Shown here piece by piece: positions 1-8,030 of a stretch of DNA of 64,000 bases (position 1 is the first letter of the stretch; each line of letters starts with the position of its first letter). The notes under the pieces were generated by a model. The model saw nothing but the letters and a program-made list of their open reading frames with translations. It did not search any database and was not told where the DNA came from. Location of the stretch: NCBI RefSeq assembly GCF_016908145.1, contig NZ_JAFBDI010000005.1:19414-83413 (forward strand), read 5' to 3'. A program made the translations under genes and the position numbers. Source of the stretch: Marinitoga litoralis (lineage in GTDB: Bacteria > Thermotogota > Thermotogae > Petrotogales > Petrotogaceae).

Positions 1-926
1 TCAATGCCGGTATAACATCTTTAGGTGATTCTAGAATACAAAATATTATTCACATGAAAAATAATGGAATTGACGCTGAATTTATGTTACTAAGGATACC
101 TATGAAAGATGAATTAGAATTAGTAGTAGATTATGTTGACATTGTTTTAGTATCCGAATTAGAAACGGTTAAATGGTTAAATGCTGTTGCAAAAGAGAAA
201 AATAAAATACAAAATATTGTATATATGGTTGATGTGGGAGATTTAAGAGAAGGTGTATGGTATGAAAATGCTGTTGATGAAATCATTTTAGTAGAAAAAT
301 ATAAAAATATAAATTTAAAAGGTATTGGTACTAATCTTGGTTGTTTTGGAGGTGTTTTACCTTCAAAAGATAATATGGAAATATTATTGGGCATAAAAAA
401 TGAAATTGAAGAAATATTAAATAGAAGTTTAGATATAATATCTGGTGGTAATACTGCTGCTTTAACTTTAATTGAAAATAATTTATTACCAAAAGGGATT
501 AATCATTTTAGATTAGGTGAATCTATTATATGTGGTACAGATGCTACTAATAATAGAGTTGTTCCAGGTAATAGACAAGATACTATTATTATAGAAGGGC
601 AAATTGTTGAATTAAAAGAAAAACCTTCTGTTCCAATTGGAGAAACCGGATTTGATGCTTTTGGTAGAAAACCTGTTTTTGAAGATAAAGGGATAAGAAA
701 AAAAGCTATTTTAGCTATGGGAGAACAAGATATTTCACCTGATGGATTGATTCCATTAGATGAAAAAATTGAAGTTCTTCATTCTAGCAGCGATCATACC
801 ATAGTCGATGTAACTGATTCTGATAGGGAGTATAAGTTAGGAGATACTATTCAATTTAGAATGAGTTATGGATGCTTATTAAAAGCTATTACAAGTCCAT
901 ATGTGGAAAAAATAATTGAAAAATAA
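1..926 (+). CDS. Ornithine/lysine-type PLP racemase, 3' part
   Basis: This is the C-terminal part of a fold-type III PLP amino-acid racemase of the alanine/ornithine racemase family. The reading frame is open from base 3, so the start and the PLP-binding lysine region lie outside the window; the first ATG at 54 is internal. Visible family signatures are GTNLGC followed by FGG, the SGGNTAAL stretch and a FRLGESI motif, then a beta-rich C-terminal domain. The family includes ornithine racemase (Orr) and lysine racemases; in Thermotogota, D-lysine is found in peptidoglycan, so a cell-wall D-amino-acid role is possible. That substrate assignment is inference. A bidirectional terminator follows directly. 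Confidence 0.82.
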   Translation, partial: NAGITSLGDSRIQNIIHMKNNGIDAEFMLLRIPMKDELELVVDYVDIVLVSELETVKWLNAVAKEKNKIQNIVYMVDVGDLREGVWYENAVDEIILVEKYKNINLKGIGTNLGCFGGVLPSKDNMEILLGIKNEIEEILNRSLDIISGGNTAALTLIENNLLPKGINHFRLGESIICGTDATNNRVVPGNRQDTIIIEGQIVELKEKPSVPIGETGFDAFGRKPVFEDKGIRKKAILAMGEQDISPDGLIPLDEKIEVLHSSSDHTIVDVTDSDREYKLGDTIQFRMSYGCLLKAITSPYVEKIIEK

Positions 927-928
927 AA

Positions 929-947
929 AAGCCCCTAATCGGGGCTT
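929..947. terminator. Terminator between racemase and csp1
   Basis: A 7-bp GC-rich stem (AAGCCCC/GGGGCTT) with a 5-base loop, preceded by an A run and followed by T-rich sequence. It lies between converging genes and probably serves both. An identical hairpin follows csp2 at 1272-1290. Confidence 0.85.
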
Positions 948-951
948 ATAA

Positions 952-1152
952 TTATTCTACAACTCTTACATTAACTGCTTGTAAACCTTTATCGTTTTCT
1001 TGAACTTCGTATTCTACTTCTTGACCTTCTTCTAATGTTTTGAATCCGTCCATTTTTAATGCTGTGAAGTGTACGAATACATCGTTTCCGTCTTCACCAG
1101 AAATGAATCCATAACCTTTTTTTGCGTCAAACCATTTAACTTTTCCTCTCAT
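952..1152 (-). CDS. csp: Cold-shock protein, copy 1
   Basis: Small (66 aa) cold-shock domain protein that binds single-stranded nucleic acid and acts as an RNA chaperone in the cytoplasm. The RNP1 motif KGYGFI lies near residue 12 and RNP2 VFVHF near residue 25; length is typical. The start ATG at 1152 has a GGAGG ribosome site about 8 bases upstream. It is the most distal of three tandem paralogues (about 85-95 percent identical by eye) and carries an extra RVVE tail compared with the others. It has its own promoter, structured leader and terminator, so it is monocistronic. Confidence 0.95.
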   Translation of the reverse strand: MRGKVKWFDAKKGYGFISGEDGNDVFVHFTALKMDGFKTLEEGQEVEYEVQENDKGLQAVNVRVVE

Positions 1153-1172
1153 ACTTTTCCTCCATGTTTCTA

Positions 1173-1196
1173 CCGTGTTACCCAGTGCAACTACGG
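1173..1196 (-). promoter_or_regulatory. Conserved 5'-UTR hairpin of csp1
   Basis: On the minus strand CCGT-A-GTTGC / GTAAC-ACGG forms a bulged hairpin about 20 bases before the start codon. The same hairpin is present before csp2 and csp3. Relative to them, one stem base is changed (A to G), converting an A-U pair into a G-U wobble, so pairing is kept. This suggests a selected RNA structure, possibly a cold-responsive leader. Confidence 0.6.
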
Positions 1197-1207
1197 ATTG
1201 ATTCTTC

Positions 1208-1219
1208 TCCCTTTCGGGA
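1208..1219 (-). promoter_or_regulatory. GAAA-loop hairpin at 5' end of csp1 mRNA
   Basis: The minus strand reads TCCC-GAAA-GGGA, a GNRA-type tetraloop hairpin located just after the expected transcription start. It probably caps and stabilises the csp1 transcript. It is not present in csp2 or csp3. Confidence 0.5.
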
Positions 1220-1227
1220 CAATAATA

Positions 1228-1256
1228 ATTATATACCTTTTTTAAATAAATGTCAA
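1228..1256 (-). promoter_or_regulatory. Consensus sigma-70 promoter of csp1
   Basis: On the minus strand there is a perfect TTGACA (-35, 1251-1256), a 17-base spacer, and a perfect TATAAT (-10, 1228-1233). Transcription should start near 1221, giving a leader of about 70 bases that contains the two hairpins described for csp1. Confidence 0.9.
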
Positions 1257-1271
1257 TATAGAATATAAAAA

Positions 1272-1290
1272 AAGCCCCTAATCGGGGCTT
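1272..1290 (-). terminator. Terminator of csp2
   Basis: Hairpin AAGCCCC/GGGGCTT with the same 5-base loop as the terminator at 929-947, followed on the minus strand by a T run. It ends the csp2 transcript before the csp1 promoter. Confidence 0.88.
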
Positions 1291-1302
1291 GAATTGGTTT
1301 TA

Positions 1303-1500
1303 TTAGAGTGTAGTTACGTTAACTGCTTGTAAACCTTTATCGTTTTCTTGAATTTCGTATTCTACTTCTTGACCTTCTTCTAATGTTTTGAATCCGTCCA
1401 TTTTTAATGCTGTGAAGTGTACGAATACATCGTTTCCATCATCACCAGAAATAAATCCATAACCTTTTTTTGCGTCAAACCATTTAACTTTTCCTCTCAT
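1303..1500 (-). CDS. csp: Cold-shock protein, copy 2
   Basis: 65-aa cold-shock domain protein, nearly identical to copy 1 up to about residue 61, with RNP1 (KGYGFI) and RNP2 (VFVHF) intact. Single-stranded nucleic-acid binding and RNA chaperoning are the family role. The start ATG at 1500 follows a GGAGG site. The gene has its own promoter with TATACT (1557-1562), a conserved leader hairpin and its own terminator, so this gene unit has been duplicated together with its control regions. Confidence 0.95.
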   Translation of the reverse strand: MRGKVKWFDAKKGYGFISGDDGNDVFVHFTALKMDGFKTLEEGQEVEYEIQENDKGLQAVNVTTL

Positions 1501-1520
1501 ACTTTTCCTCCATGTTTCTC

Positions 1521-1541
1521 CGTGTTACCCTTGTAACTACG
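1521..1541 (-). promoter_or_regulatory. Conserved 5'-UTR hairpin of csp2
   Basis: Minus strand CGT-A-GTTAC-AAGG-GTAAC-ACG, matching the leader hairpins of csp1 and csp3 and located at the same distance from the start codon. Confidence 0.6.
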
Positions 1542-1556
1542 TGTGATTTCTTTTAT

Positions 1557-1562
1557 AGTATA
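1557..1562 (-). promoter_or_regulatory. -10 box of csp2
   Basis: TATACT on the minus strand within a block (CGTAATAATAAAAGTA before it) that is also present upstream of csp3. The -35 region is weak by sequence. Confidence 0.55.
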
Positions 1563-1616
1563 TACTTTTATTATTACGAACTAACTCTTTTTATATTACA
1601 TTTTAACATAAATAAA

Positions 1617-1636
1617 AAGACCCTTTTTAGGGTCTT
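1617..1636 (-). terminator. Terminator of csp3
   Basis: Hairpin AAGACCCT/AGGGTCTT with a T4 loop followed by a T-rich tract on the minus strand; it differs in sequence from the csp1/csp2 terminators. Confidence 0.85.
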
Positions 1637-1647
1637 GAATTGGTTTA

Positions 1648-1845
1648 TTATATAGTAGTTACATTAACTGCTTGTAAACCTTTGCTATTTTCTTGAATTT
1701 CGTATTCTACATCTTGACCTTCTTCTAATGTTCTGAATCCATCCATTGTTAAAGCTGTGAAATGTACAAATACGTCATTTCCGTCGTCACCAGAAATAAA
1801 TCCAAATCCTTTTTTTGCATCAAACCATTTAACTTTTCCTCTCAT
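1648..1845 (-). CDS. csp: Cold-shock protein, copy 3
   Basis: 65-aa cold-shock domain protein, the most divergent of the three tandem copies: RNP1 is KGFGFI instead of KGYGFI, and several surface residues differ (TMDGFRT, ENSKG). RNP2 VFVHF is intact. The start ATG at 1845 follows a GGAGG site. Promoter and leader resemble those of csp2, so csp2 and csp3 are probably co-regulated copies, with csp3 partly specialised (inference). Confidence 0.95.
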   Translation of the reverse strand: MRGKVKWFDAKKGFGFISGDDGNDVFVHFTALTMDGFRTLEEGQDVEYEIQENSKGLQAVNVTTI

Positions 1846-1865
1846 GTGTTTCCTCCATGTTTATC

Positions 1866-1886
1866 GCGTTACCCTTGTAACTACGC
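1866..1886 (-). promoter_or_regulatory. Conserved 5'-UTR hairpin of csp3
   Basis: Minus strand GCG-TA-GTTAC-AAGG-GTAAC-GC, the third instance of the csp leader hairpin. The GTTAC/GTAAC core and AAGG loop are identical to csp2. Confidence 0.6.
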
Positions 1887-1900
1887 TTGATTTCTCTTAT

Positions 1901-1906
1901 AGTATA
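1901..1906 (-). promoter_or_regulatory. -10 box of csp3
   Basis: TATACT on the minus strand in the same conserved upstream block seen at csp2. Confidence 0.55.
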
Positions 1907-1951
1907 TACTTTTATTATTACGATAGACTACATTTATTATTGCAATATGAA

Positions 1952-1977
1952 AATGCTCCTTCCGAAGAAGGAGCATT
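1952..1977 (-). terminator. Hairpin after 5'-nucleotidase gene
   Basis: An 11-bp perfect stem (AATGCTCCTTC/GAAGGAGCATT) with a 4-base loop that reads TTCG on the minus strand. Only a short T stretch follows, but the stable stem and position at the 3' end of the nucleotidase gene support termination or 3'-end protection. Confidence 0.75.
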
Positions 1978-1989
1978 CAAAATTTAATA

Positions 1990-3540
1990 TTATTTTTCAA
2001 CAACTACTCTTAAAGAATTATCGTAATTTTCAATTGTACCTAAGTGTTGTATGTATTCTTTAACAACATCTGCTACAACAAATCCTGAATCATAACCTTT
2101 TGCACCTTTTAACATTGAATAACCGTCTCCACCACCAGCCATGTAATTATTTGTAACCACTTTATATGTTTTATTAAGTACAATAGGTTCTCCATTTACC
2201 ATTACATCGTATGCTTTTCCATCTTTAATCTTATATGTTAATCCTGCAGTATGTAACCATGCACCTTTACCAGCTGGAATTTGTGCTGCATATTCTACAA
2301 CTTTCATTAACTCTTCTCCTGTAAGTTCTAATACATATGCAGTGTTTCCAAATGGTAATACTGTTAAAATATCTCTATATGTAATTGGTCCTTCTTGAAT
2401 AGAAGCTCTAATTCCTCCACCATTTTGTAATGCAACTTCTGCACCTGTTTTCCATAATAATGCATCTGTAATTAAATGACCTAAATTTGTATCTCCACTT
2501 CTAACATGAGCTCTTTCACCATCTAATAATATTTTTGTTTCTCCTACAACTTTATTTAATTCTTCTGAACCCATTGCATAATAATGGTCAGCTATCATTT
2601 TAATGAATGGATCTTCTGGGATTGGTTCTGTTACATATTCATACATTGGATTTCCATTTTCATCTTTACCTAAGTATTTTTTCATATTTACTGGAATAGC
2701 TGCCCATTCGTAATCTACAACTTTTCCATTTTCAACCCATAAGTCCAATCTTCCAACATATTTACCCCATTCTCCAGCTTGAACAACTACTGTTTTGTTA
2801 ATATATGCAGGTTTTTCCATTAATGTATGAGAATGTCCATCAATTATAACATCTATTCCTTTAACTTCTTTTGCTAATTGATCTGATGTTGTATATTCAA
2901 CACCTAATGGTTGATATTCTCCACCAAAACCTAAGTGACCTAATACTACAACTATATCAGCTTTTTCTTTTAATTCTGGTAAATACTTTTCTACTGTTTC
3001 TTTTACATTTAAGAATTTTCCGCCATTTAAGTGAATTGGTTCTAATACTTGTGTTTGTTCTGTTGTTACACCTAAAATAGCAACTTTAACTCCACCAACA
3101 TTTTTTATAATATATGGTGTAAATAATCTTTTTCCATCTTTTGTAACAAAGTTTGCAGATAAGAATGGGAATCCTGCATATCTTTGTTGCATCAATGTAG
3201 TTTCAATAGGATTATCAAATTCGTGGTTACCTAATGCCATTGCATCTACACCCATATAGTGTAAAGTAACAAAATCAGGTATAGCGTCTAATTGATCTGA
3301 TTCTGGAACACCTGTGTTTACATCTCCAGCGTGTAAGAATAATACATTTGGGTTAACTTCTCTTTCTTGATTAACTAATGTTGCTATTCTAGCAAAACCA
3401 CCAATATCAGGATTATGATACTCGCTATATGGCCATACATGACCATGTGTATCATTCACATGAAAAATTACTAAATGTGTAGGAGCTGCAAATAATGCAA
3501 CTGTCAAAACTACTAATGCCATTACCAAAAACTTTTTCAT
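1990..3540 (-). CDS. Secreted 5'-nucleotidase / UshA-family phosphoesterase
   Basis: Predicted periplasmic or surface metallophosphoesterase that dephosphorylates nucleotides or related phosphate esters. An N-terminal signal peptide ends near AAPTH. The metallophosphatase domain starts with HVNDTHGH and contains AGDVNTG and GNHEFD; the C-terminal 5'-nucleotidase domain has NGGGIRASI and LPFGN. About 516 aa is normal for the family. The ATG at 3540 was chosen over the one at 3546, because the GGGGGG ribosome site is only one base before the latter. It is transcribed singly, with a terminator after it. Substrate range cannot be read from sequence. Confidence 0.9.
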   Translation of the reverse strand: MKKFLVMALVVLTVALFAAPTHLVIFHVNDTHGHVWPYSEYHNPDIGGFARIATLVNQEREVNPNVLFLHAGDVNTGVPESDQLDAIPDFVTLHYMGVDAMALGNHEFDNPIETTLMQQRYAGFPFLSANFVTKDGKRLFTPYIIKNVGGVKVAILGVTTEQTQVLEPIHLNGGKFLNVKETVEKYLPELKEKADIVVVLGHLGFGGEYQPLGVEYTTSDQLAKEVKGIDVIIDGHSHTLMEKPAYINKTVVVQAGEWGKYVGRLDLWVENGKVVDYEWAAIPVNMKKYLGKDENGNPMYEYVTEPIPEDPFIKMIADHYYAMGSEELNKVVGETKILLDGERAHVRSGDTNLGHLITDALLWKTGAEVALQNGGGIRASIQEGPITYRDILTVLPFGNTAYVLELTGEELMKVVEYAAQIPAGKGAWLHTAGLTYKIKDGKAYDVMVNGEPIVLNKTYKVVTNNYMAGGGDGYSMLKGAKGYDSGFVVADVVKEYIQHLGTIENYDNSLRVVVEK

Positions 3541-3564
3541 CTTCATACCCCCCTTAATAAGATT

Positions 3565-4452
3565 TTATTTTAAAGTTACTACATTTTCTTGAAAAATCAA
3601 ATCTCCTACATTTACTCCTAACTCTCTAGAAACAACTGGACATTTTGCCATCATAACAAAGAATATTTTTTCATCTTCATTGCTTAATCCTTCATAATTT
3701 CCTTGACCTTTTGATATAATAATATCTGCCTGTTTATATGCAATCATAAACTCTTGATTTACATCACTTAATAATGTGCCTGGTATTTTGCTTCCAGAAG
3801 ATATAACTTCATCAGAAACTTCTTCTAATCCAATTTCTTTAGCATCTTCTAACGTCACATCATTTATTATAGGTATATCTCTTACAGCTGAAACTACATG
3901 TAAACTTGGATATTTTTCTTTAATAAGTTTAATAAATAATTTATCTAAAACTATTTCTCCTGCATTATCATGTATATATAATAATATTTTAGCATCTTCT
4001 AGATAATTAATAAATGAATCAAAACTGTCTATGGTAAATTTTTTCATTTTTAATATATTTTCTAATTCCCATTCTAATTCACCAAAAGAATTTTTTACTC
4101 CATAATCAATAACATTACCTAAAGCAGATAATTTCGCTGCATCTTTTAATGGATTATTGGAATTTTTTAAAAACTTGTACATTTCATCAAAAACTTCTAA
4201 AAATGTTTCATTAGATTGTTTTTTTTCTTCTTTAAAATAATCAGTATGGCCTGTATATTCCCCTAATTTATCGTATATTATTCGAGCCATTTCTATAGGT
4301 TTTTTTCCATATGATGAATATTTTAGCATTTCAGAAGATACTTCTCTCATTATTTCAAATTTTTGCTTTTCATCATATTCCTTAAAATTCTTATTAATTA
4401 TGTTTTTTATCTGGTCAATGATGCATCCTATACATTCATATTTTGCTATCAT
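3565..4452 (-). CDS. DUF89/ARMT1-like damage-control phosphatase
   Basis: Member of the DUF89 (ARMT1-like) family, metal-dependent phosphatases thought to remove damaged or excess phosphometabolites. Visible features are the N-terminal CxxC (CIGC, residues 8-11) of the AF1104-like subgroup, the DNAGEIVLD motif around residue 160 that carries metal ligands, a conserved RD..I.ND stretch and KGQGNYEGL near the C-terminus. The length of 295 aa fits. A GGGGGT ribosome site precedes ATG 4452. It lies only 24 bases from the start of the nucleotidase gene, so the two may be co-transcribed. The true substrate is unknown. Confidence 0.85.
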   Translation of the reverse strand: MIAKYECIGCIIDQIKNIINKNFKEYDEKQKFEIMREVSSEMLKYSSYGKKPIEMARIIYDKLGEYTGHTDYFKEEKKQSNETFLEVFDEMYKFLKNSNNPLKDAAKLSALGNVIDYGVKNSFGELEWELENILKMKKFTIDSFDSFINYLEDAKILLYIHDNAGEIVLDKLFIKLIKEKYPSLHVVSAVRDIPIINDVTLEDAKEIGLEEVSDEVISSGSKIPGTLLSDVNQEFMIAYKQADIIISKGQGNYEGLSNEDEKIFFVMMAKCPVVSRELGVNVGDLIFQENVVTLK

Positions 4453-4547
4453 GTTATTACCCCCAATAGAGTTTTCGCATATTTAAATTATAGGGGTAAA
4501 AGTTTACAGTTTTAAATATTTAACTTGAATATACTTTTTAATTTTCA

Positions 4548-5906
4548 TTAACCCTTTACAACTCCAATTGGGAGGAATTTTGCCACTTTTTTAGAAATTC
4601 CTGTTTTTTCAACTATATCTATGACATTATCTATACTCTTATAAACTTCAGGTGCTTCCTCTACAATTGTACCTTTTGATTTTGCTAAAATCAAAATATT
4701 TTTTTCTTTTAATTCATTTAATACTTCATTTGATCTTAATACTTTTTTAGCTTGTCTTCTTCCTAATACTCTACCAGCACCGTGCGCTGAAGAACTAAAT
4801 GCAACTTTTGAGGTTCCTAATAATACATATGATGCTGTTCCCATATCTCCTGGAATTATTACCGGATACCCTTCAAATGCTCTTGTAGCTCCTTTCCTAT
4901 GAACAATTAATTCTCTTTCTTTTCCATCAATTATATGTTTTTCTAATTTAGCAATATTATGGGTAATATCATATAATAATTTCACTTCAACATTAAACAT
5001 TTCTTTAAATATTTTTCTTATTCTATGACCTATTAATTGCCTGTTTGCAAATGCATAGTTTGCAGCTCCATTCATTGCAAAAAAATAATCCTGTCCATAC
5101 TGACTATTAAATGGTGCATTTATCAATTGTTTATCTGGTATATCTTTATTCCATTCTTTTAAATTATCTCTAAATATCTTAATATAATCTGTTGCAATTT
5201 GATGACCTAATCCTCTTGAACCCGAATGTATTGAAAAAACTACTTGATCTTTAAATAATCCTAAATTATTATTGTATACTTCATCAACTCTTTGAATTTC
5301 AATAAAATGATTTCCAGAGCCTAAAGTACCTAATTCATCTGAACCTCTCTTTATTGCTTCAGAACTAATGCATTTATAGTCTGCGTGTAATATTTTACCG
5401 CTATCTTCTATATTATTCAAATCATCTGATGTTCCATAATTATTATTTATAGCCCAATATGAACCATTTTCTATAATATTCTTCATTTCTTTTACAGATA
5501 GTTTAACATTATTTCTTGATCCTACTCCTACTGGTATTTCATTATATATTCTTTTAAGCAATTTATCTAAATATTTTTCTACTTCTGAGTATTTCAAAGG
5601 TGTTGTCATAACTCTAACACCACAATTAATATCAAAACCAACTCCACCAGGAGATATTATCCCATTTTCCTTATCAAATGCTGCAACTCCTCCTATTGGA
5701 AAACCATAACCCCAATGTATATCTGGCATACCATATGCAGCATCTACAATACCAGGTAGAGAAGCTACATTAATAAGCTGTTCTATAGCTTCTTTATACT
5801 CATTGCTATATATTGTTTTAGAATCAGTAAAAACTACTACATCTACATTCATTCTACCAAACTTTTTTATTCTCCATTTATACAAAGATTCTTTAATTAT
5901 ATTCAT
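4548..5906 (-). CDS. rtcB: RtcB RNA ligase
   Basis: RtcB joins RNA ends carrying 2',3'-cyclic phosphate or 3'-phosphate to 5'-OH ends, using GTP and Mn2+, in RNA repair or tRNA splicing. Family motifs visible are GVGFDINCGVR (metal-binding cysteine), LGSGNHFIE, HSGSRGLGH and, near the C-terminus, SSAHGAGR containing the guanylylated histidine. At 452 aa it is slightly shorter than typical. A GGTGA ribosome site precedes ATG 5906. There is no adjacent archease or RNA cyclase gene, so the target RNA cannot be inferred from context. Confidence 0.95.
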   Translation of the reverse strand: MNIIKESLYKWRIKKFGRMNVDVVVFTDSKTIYSNEYKEAIEQLINVASLPGIVDAAYGMPDIHWGYGFPIGGVAAFDKENGIISPGGVGFDINCGVRVMTTPLKYSEVEKYLDKLLKRIYNEIPVGVGSRNNVKLSVKEMKNIIENGSYWAINNNYGTSDDLNNIEDSGKILHADYKCISSEAIKRGSDELGTLGSGNHFIEIQRVDEVYNNNLGLFKDQVVFSIHSGSRGLGHQIATDYIKIFRDNLKEWNKDIPDKQLINAPFNSQYGQDYFFAMNGAANYAFANRQLIGHRIRKIFKEMFNVEVKLLYDITHNIAKLEKHIIDGKERELIVHRKGATRAFEGYPVIIPGDMGTASYVLLGTSKVAFSSSAHGAGRVLGRRQAKKVLRSNEVLNELKEKNILILAKSKGTIVEEAPEVYKSIDNVIDIVEKTGISKKVAKFLPIGVVKG

Positions 5907-5958
5907 ATTTTCACCTTCAAATTTATCATATAAATTATATCATATTGTTATAAAAAAT

Positions 5959-5985
5959 AAAAAGACCCGAAGGCCTTTTTATTTT
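5959..5985 (-). terminator. Terminator of acetate channel gene
   Basis: Hairpin AAAAAG-A-CC / GG-C-CTTTTT with CGAA loop and one mismatch, flanked by A and T runs. It lies between the satP-like gene and rtcB, so rtcB should have its own promoter. Confidence 0.7.
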
Positions 5986-6010
5986 TTACTATATTATTTT
6001 TACTATATTA

Positions 6011-6580
6011 TTATAATGGTAATACTTTTCTACCTAATTTTTCATTTAAAACTTCTGCCATTGCTGTATAAATTGCAGATGAACCACATAAAATTCCTTC
6101 CCAACCAGCAAATACTTTTATTGCAGCATTTCCTGTAAAATCACCAATTGCTAATAAGAAGAATAATAATGTTAATGTGCCAAAAACTACTTTAGTTGCA
6201 TTGTTTCCATTTAATGTACCTATAAACATAAATAATGTGAATATTCCCCACATTAAAAGATAAAATCCTACAGCAACTGATGATGCTGCTGGTAATCCCA
6301 TATTAGGCATTACCCAAATACCAACTAATGTTAACCAGAATAATCCATATGATGTAAATGCTGTAGCTCCAAATGTATTATTCTTTTTGAATTCAAAAAT
6401 TCCAGCGATTATTTGAGCTAAACCACCGTAGAATATACCCATAGCCATAATCATAACATTTAATTCAAAAATTCCAGCGTTATGAAGATTTAATAATACT
6501 GTTGTCATACCAAAACCCATTAAACCCAATGGTGCAGGATTAGCTAATTTTTCTGAAACATTTACATTTTTAATTTCCAT
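6011..6580 (-). CDS. Acetate/succinate channel, GPR1/FUN34/YaaH (SatP) family
   Basis: Six-helix inner-membrane channel of the AceTr family (E. coli SatP), which moves acetate and related short acids. The N-terminal signature NPAPLGLMGFGMTT is present at about residue 12, followed by regularly spaced hydrophobic helices. The ATG at 6580 was chosen because it has a GGAGGG ribosome site 6 bases upstream; an in-frame ATG at 6607 lies before that site. It is monocistronic by its terminator. In a fermentative organism it may export acetate (inference). Confidence 0.92.
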   Translation of the reverse strand: MEIKNVNVSEKLANPAPLGLMGFGMTTVLLNLHNAGIFELNVMIMAMGIFYGGLAQIIAGIFEFKKNNTFGATAFTSYGLFWLTLVGIWVMPNMGLPAASSVAVGFYLLMWGIFTLFMFIGTLNGNNATKVVFGTLTLLFFLLAIGDFTGNAAIKVFAGWEGILCGSSAIYTAMAEVLNEKLGRKVLPL

Positions 6581-6672
6581 AATATCCCTCCATTTATATA
6601 TTTTCAAAGTATTTTAATTTATTTATATTACCTTATTTTGAAAGAGTATTACAAGTTTTATATTTATAAATT

Positions 6673-6700
6673 AAAAAAAAGGCCAAAAGGCCTTTTTTTT
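6673..6700 (-). terminator. Terminator at the end of the deoC operon
   Basis: Stem of A8-GGCC / GGCC-T8 with an AAAA loop. Its first base overlaps the deoC stop codon. It ends a 17-gene minus-strand series. Confidence 0.9.
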
Positions 6701-7449
6701 TAATAATCAGAAATTGATTTTTTACCATTTACTATTTGCACTCCAGAGCTAGCTCCAATCCTTTCTGCTCCTACTTTTATCATATTTAATGCATCTTCAA
6801 AACTTCTAACACCACCAGATGCTTTTACTTTTAACGCGTCACCTACTACAAATTTCATTAACGCTACATCTTCTACTGTTGCTCCACCAGTTCCAAAACC
6901 TGTTGATGTTTTTACAAAATGAGCTCCAGCTTCTTTTGAAATTACACATGCAGCTATTTTTTCTTCTGTATTTAAATAACATGTTTCTATAATTACTTTA
7001 ACTGTTTTTCCTTGAGCTGCTTCGACTACTGCTTTTATTTCATCATATATATAATCATATTCGCCAGCTTTTAACATACCAACGTTAATAACCATATCAA
7101 ATTCATCAGCGCCATCATTTAATGCTATATCAGTTTCATATGCTTTTACATCTATAGAATTTGCGCCTAAAGGAAATCCTATAACTGTAGCAACTTTTAC
7201 ATCTGAACCTTTCAACTCTTCTTTTGCTAAAGGAACATATACAGGATTTACACAAACTGAAAAGAATTTGTTTTCTTTTGCTTCATTACAAATTCTCTTT
7301 ATATCTTCTGGAGTTGTTGTTGCCTTTAAAATAGTATGATCGATATATATTGCAACATCTTTAGGTTCTAGTTTTAAATCTTTTTCTACTAATTTAAATT
7401 CCTTTTTATATCTTTCTATCTCTTTTTTGATTAAATCTTTTAATTCCAC
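6700..7449 (-). CDS. deoC: Deoxyribose-phosphate aldolase
   Basis: Class I aldolase that splits 2-deoxyribose 5-phosphate into acetaldehyde and glyceraldehyde 3-phosphate in deoxynucleoside catabolism. The Schiff-base lysine lies in VKTSTGFGTGG and the second active-site lysine in KASGGVR; the N-terminal YIDHTILK motif is present. The GTG at 7449 is chosen as start: a GAGGTGA ribosome site stands 5-6 bases before it, whereas the GTG at 7458 is part of that site. An N-terminal extension of about 40 residues precedes the barrel, as in other Thermotogota enzymes. It is the last gene of the long operon. Confidence 0.95.
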   Translation of the reverse strand: MELKDLIKKEIERYKKEFKLVEKDLKLEPKDVAIYIDHTILKATTTPEDIKRICNEAKENKFFSVCVNPVYVPLAKEELKGSDVKVATVIGFPLGANSIDVKAYETDIALNDGADEFDMVINVGMLKAGEYDYIYDEIKAVVEAAQGKTVKVIIETCYLNTEEKIAACVISKEAGAHFVKTSTGFGTGGATVEDVALMKFVVGDALKVKASGGVRSFEDALNMIKVGAERIGASSGVQIVNGKKSISDY

Positions 7450-7464
7450 CAAAATCACCTCTTT

Positions 7465-8007
7465 CTAAAGTCCTAATTCATCTGCTATTTCTTTCATTGA
7501 TTCTATAGATATTTCAAAAAATCTACTTAATTCTATCCCTATATCTTCTATTTTTTTCATATTTTCCCTATTAGCTCCAGCTGCAAATGACTTATCCTTA
7601 AACTTTTTCTTTAATGATTTTGATTTTAATCCTTCTATTTTCTTATCTGGTCTCACATATACAGCTGCTGTTATGAGCCCAGACATTGGATCTGCAGCAT
7701 ATAATGAAAAATCTAATTTTGTTTTTAATGGTGCATGTTCATTGTGTGCTAGAATTGCATTTTTTTCTTCTTCGCTTAATTTATCTCCTAATATTTCTAC
7801 TGTTTTTTTTGCATGAATTTCAGGATTATCTTTTGTATATTCATAATCTAAATCATGTAAAATGCCTATTATTTCCCATCTTTCTTCATCTTCTCCAAAT
7901 TCTTTTGCTAGACCTTTCATTATTGCACCAACCGCTAGACAATGATTTACTAAATTATCTGTTTTTACATGTTCTTTTAATATTTTTATTGCTTCATCCC
8001 TATTCAT
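7465..8007 (-). CDS. HD-domain hydrolase
   Basis: Compact (180 aa) HD-superfamily metal-dependent phosphohydrolase. The histidine of NHCLAVG (about residue 20) and the HD pair in GILHDLDYEY are present, with a further histidine in LAHNEH. ATG 8007 is preceded by GAGGGGG; the upstream in-frame ATG 8022 lies before that site. The substrate is not predictable; many such proteins act on nucleotides, which would fit the neighbouring deoC (inference). Confidence 0.85.
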   Translation of the reverse strand: MNRDEAIKILKEHVKTDNLVNHCLAVGAIMKGLAKEFGEDEERWEIIGILHDLDYEYTKDNPEIHAKKTVEILGDKLSEEEKNAILAHNEHAPLKTKLDFSLYAADPMSGLITAAVYVRPDKKIEGLKSKSLKKKFKDKSFAAGANRENMKKIEDIGIELSRFFEISIESMKEIADELGL

Positions 8008-8030
8008 TTTTATCCCCCTCATGAAAATTA

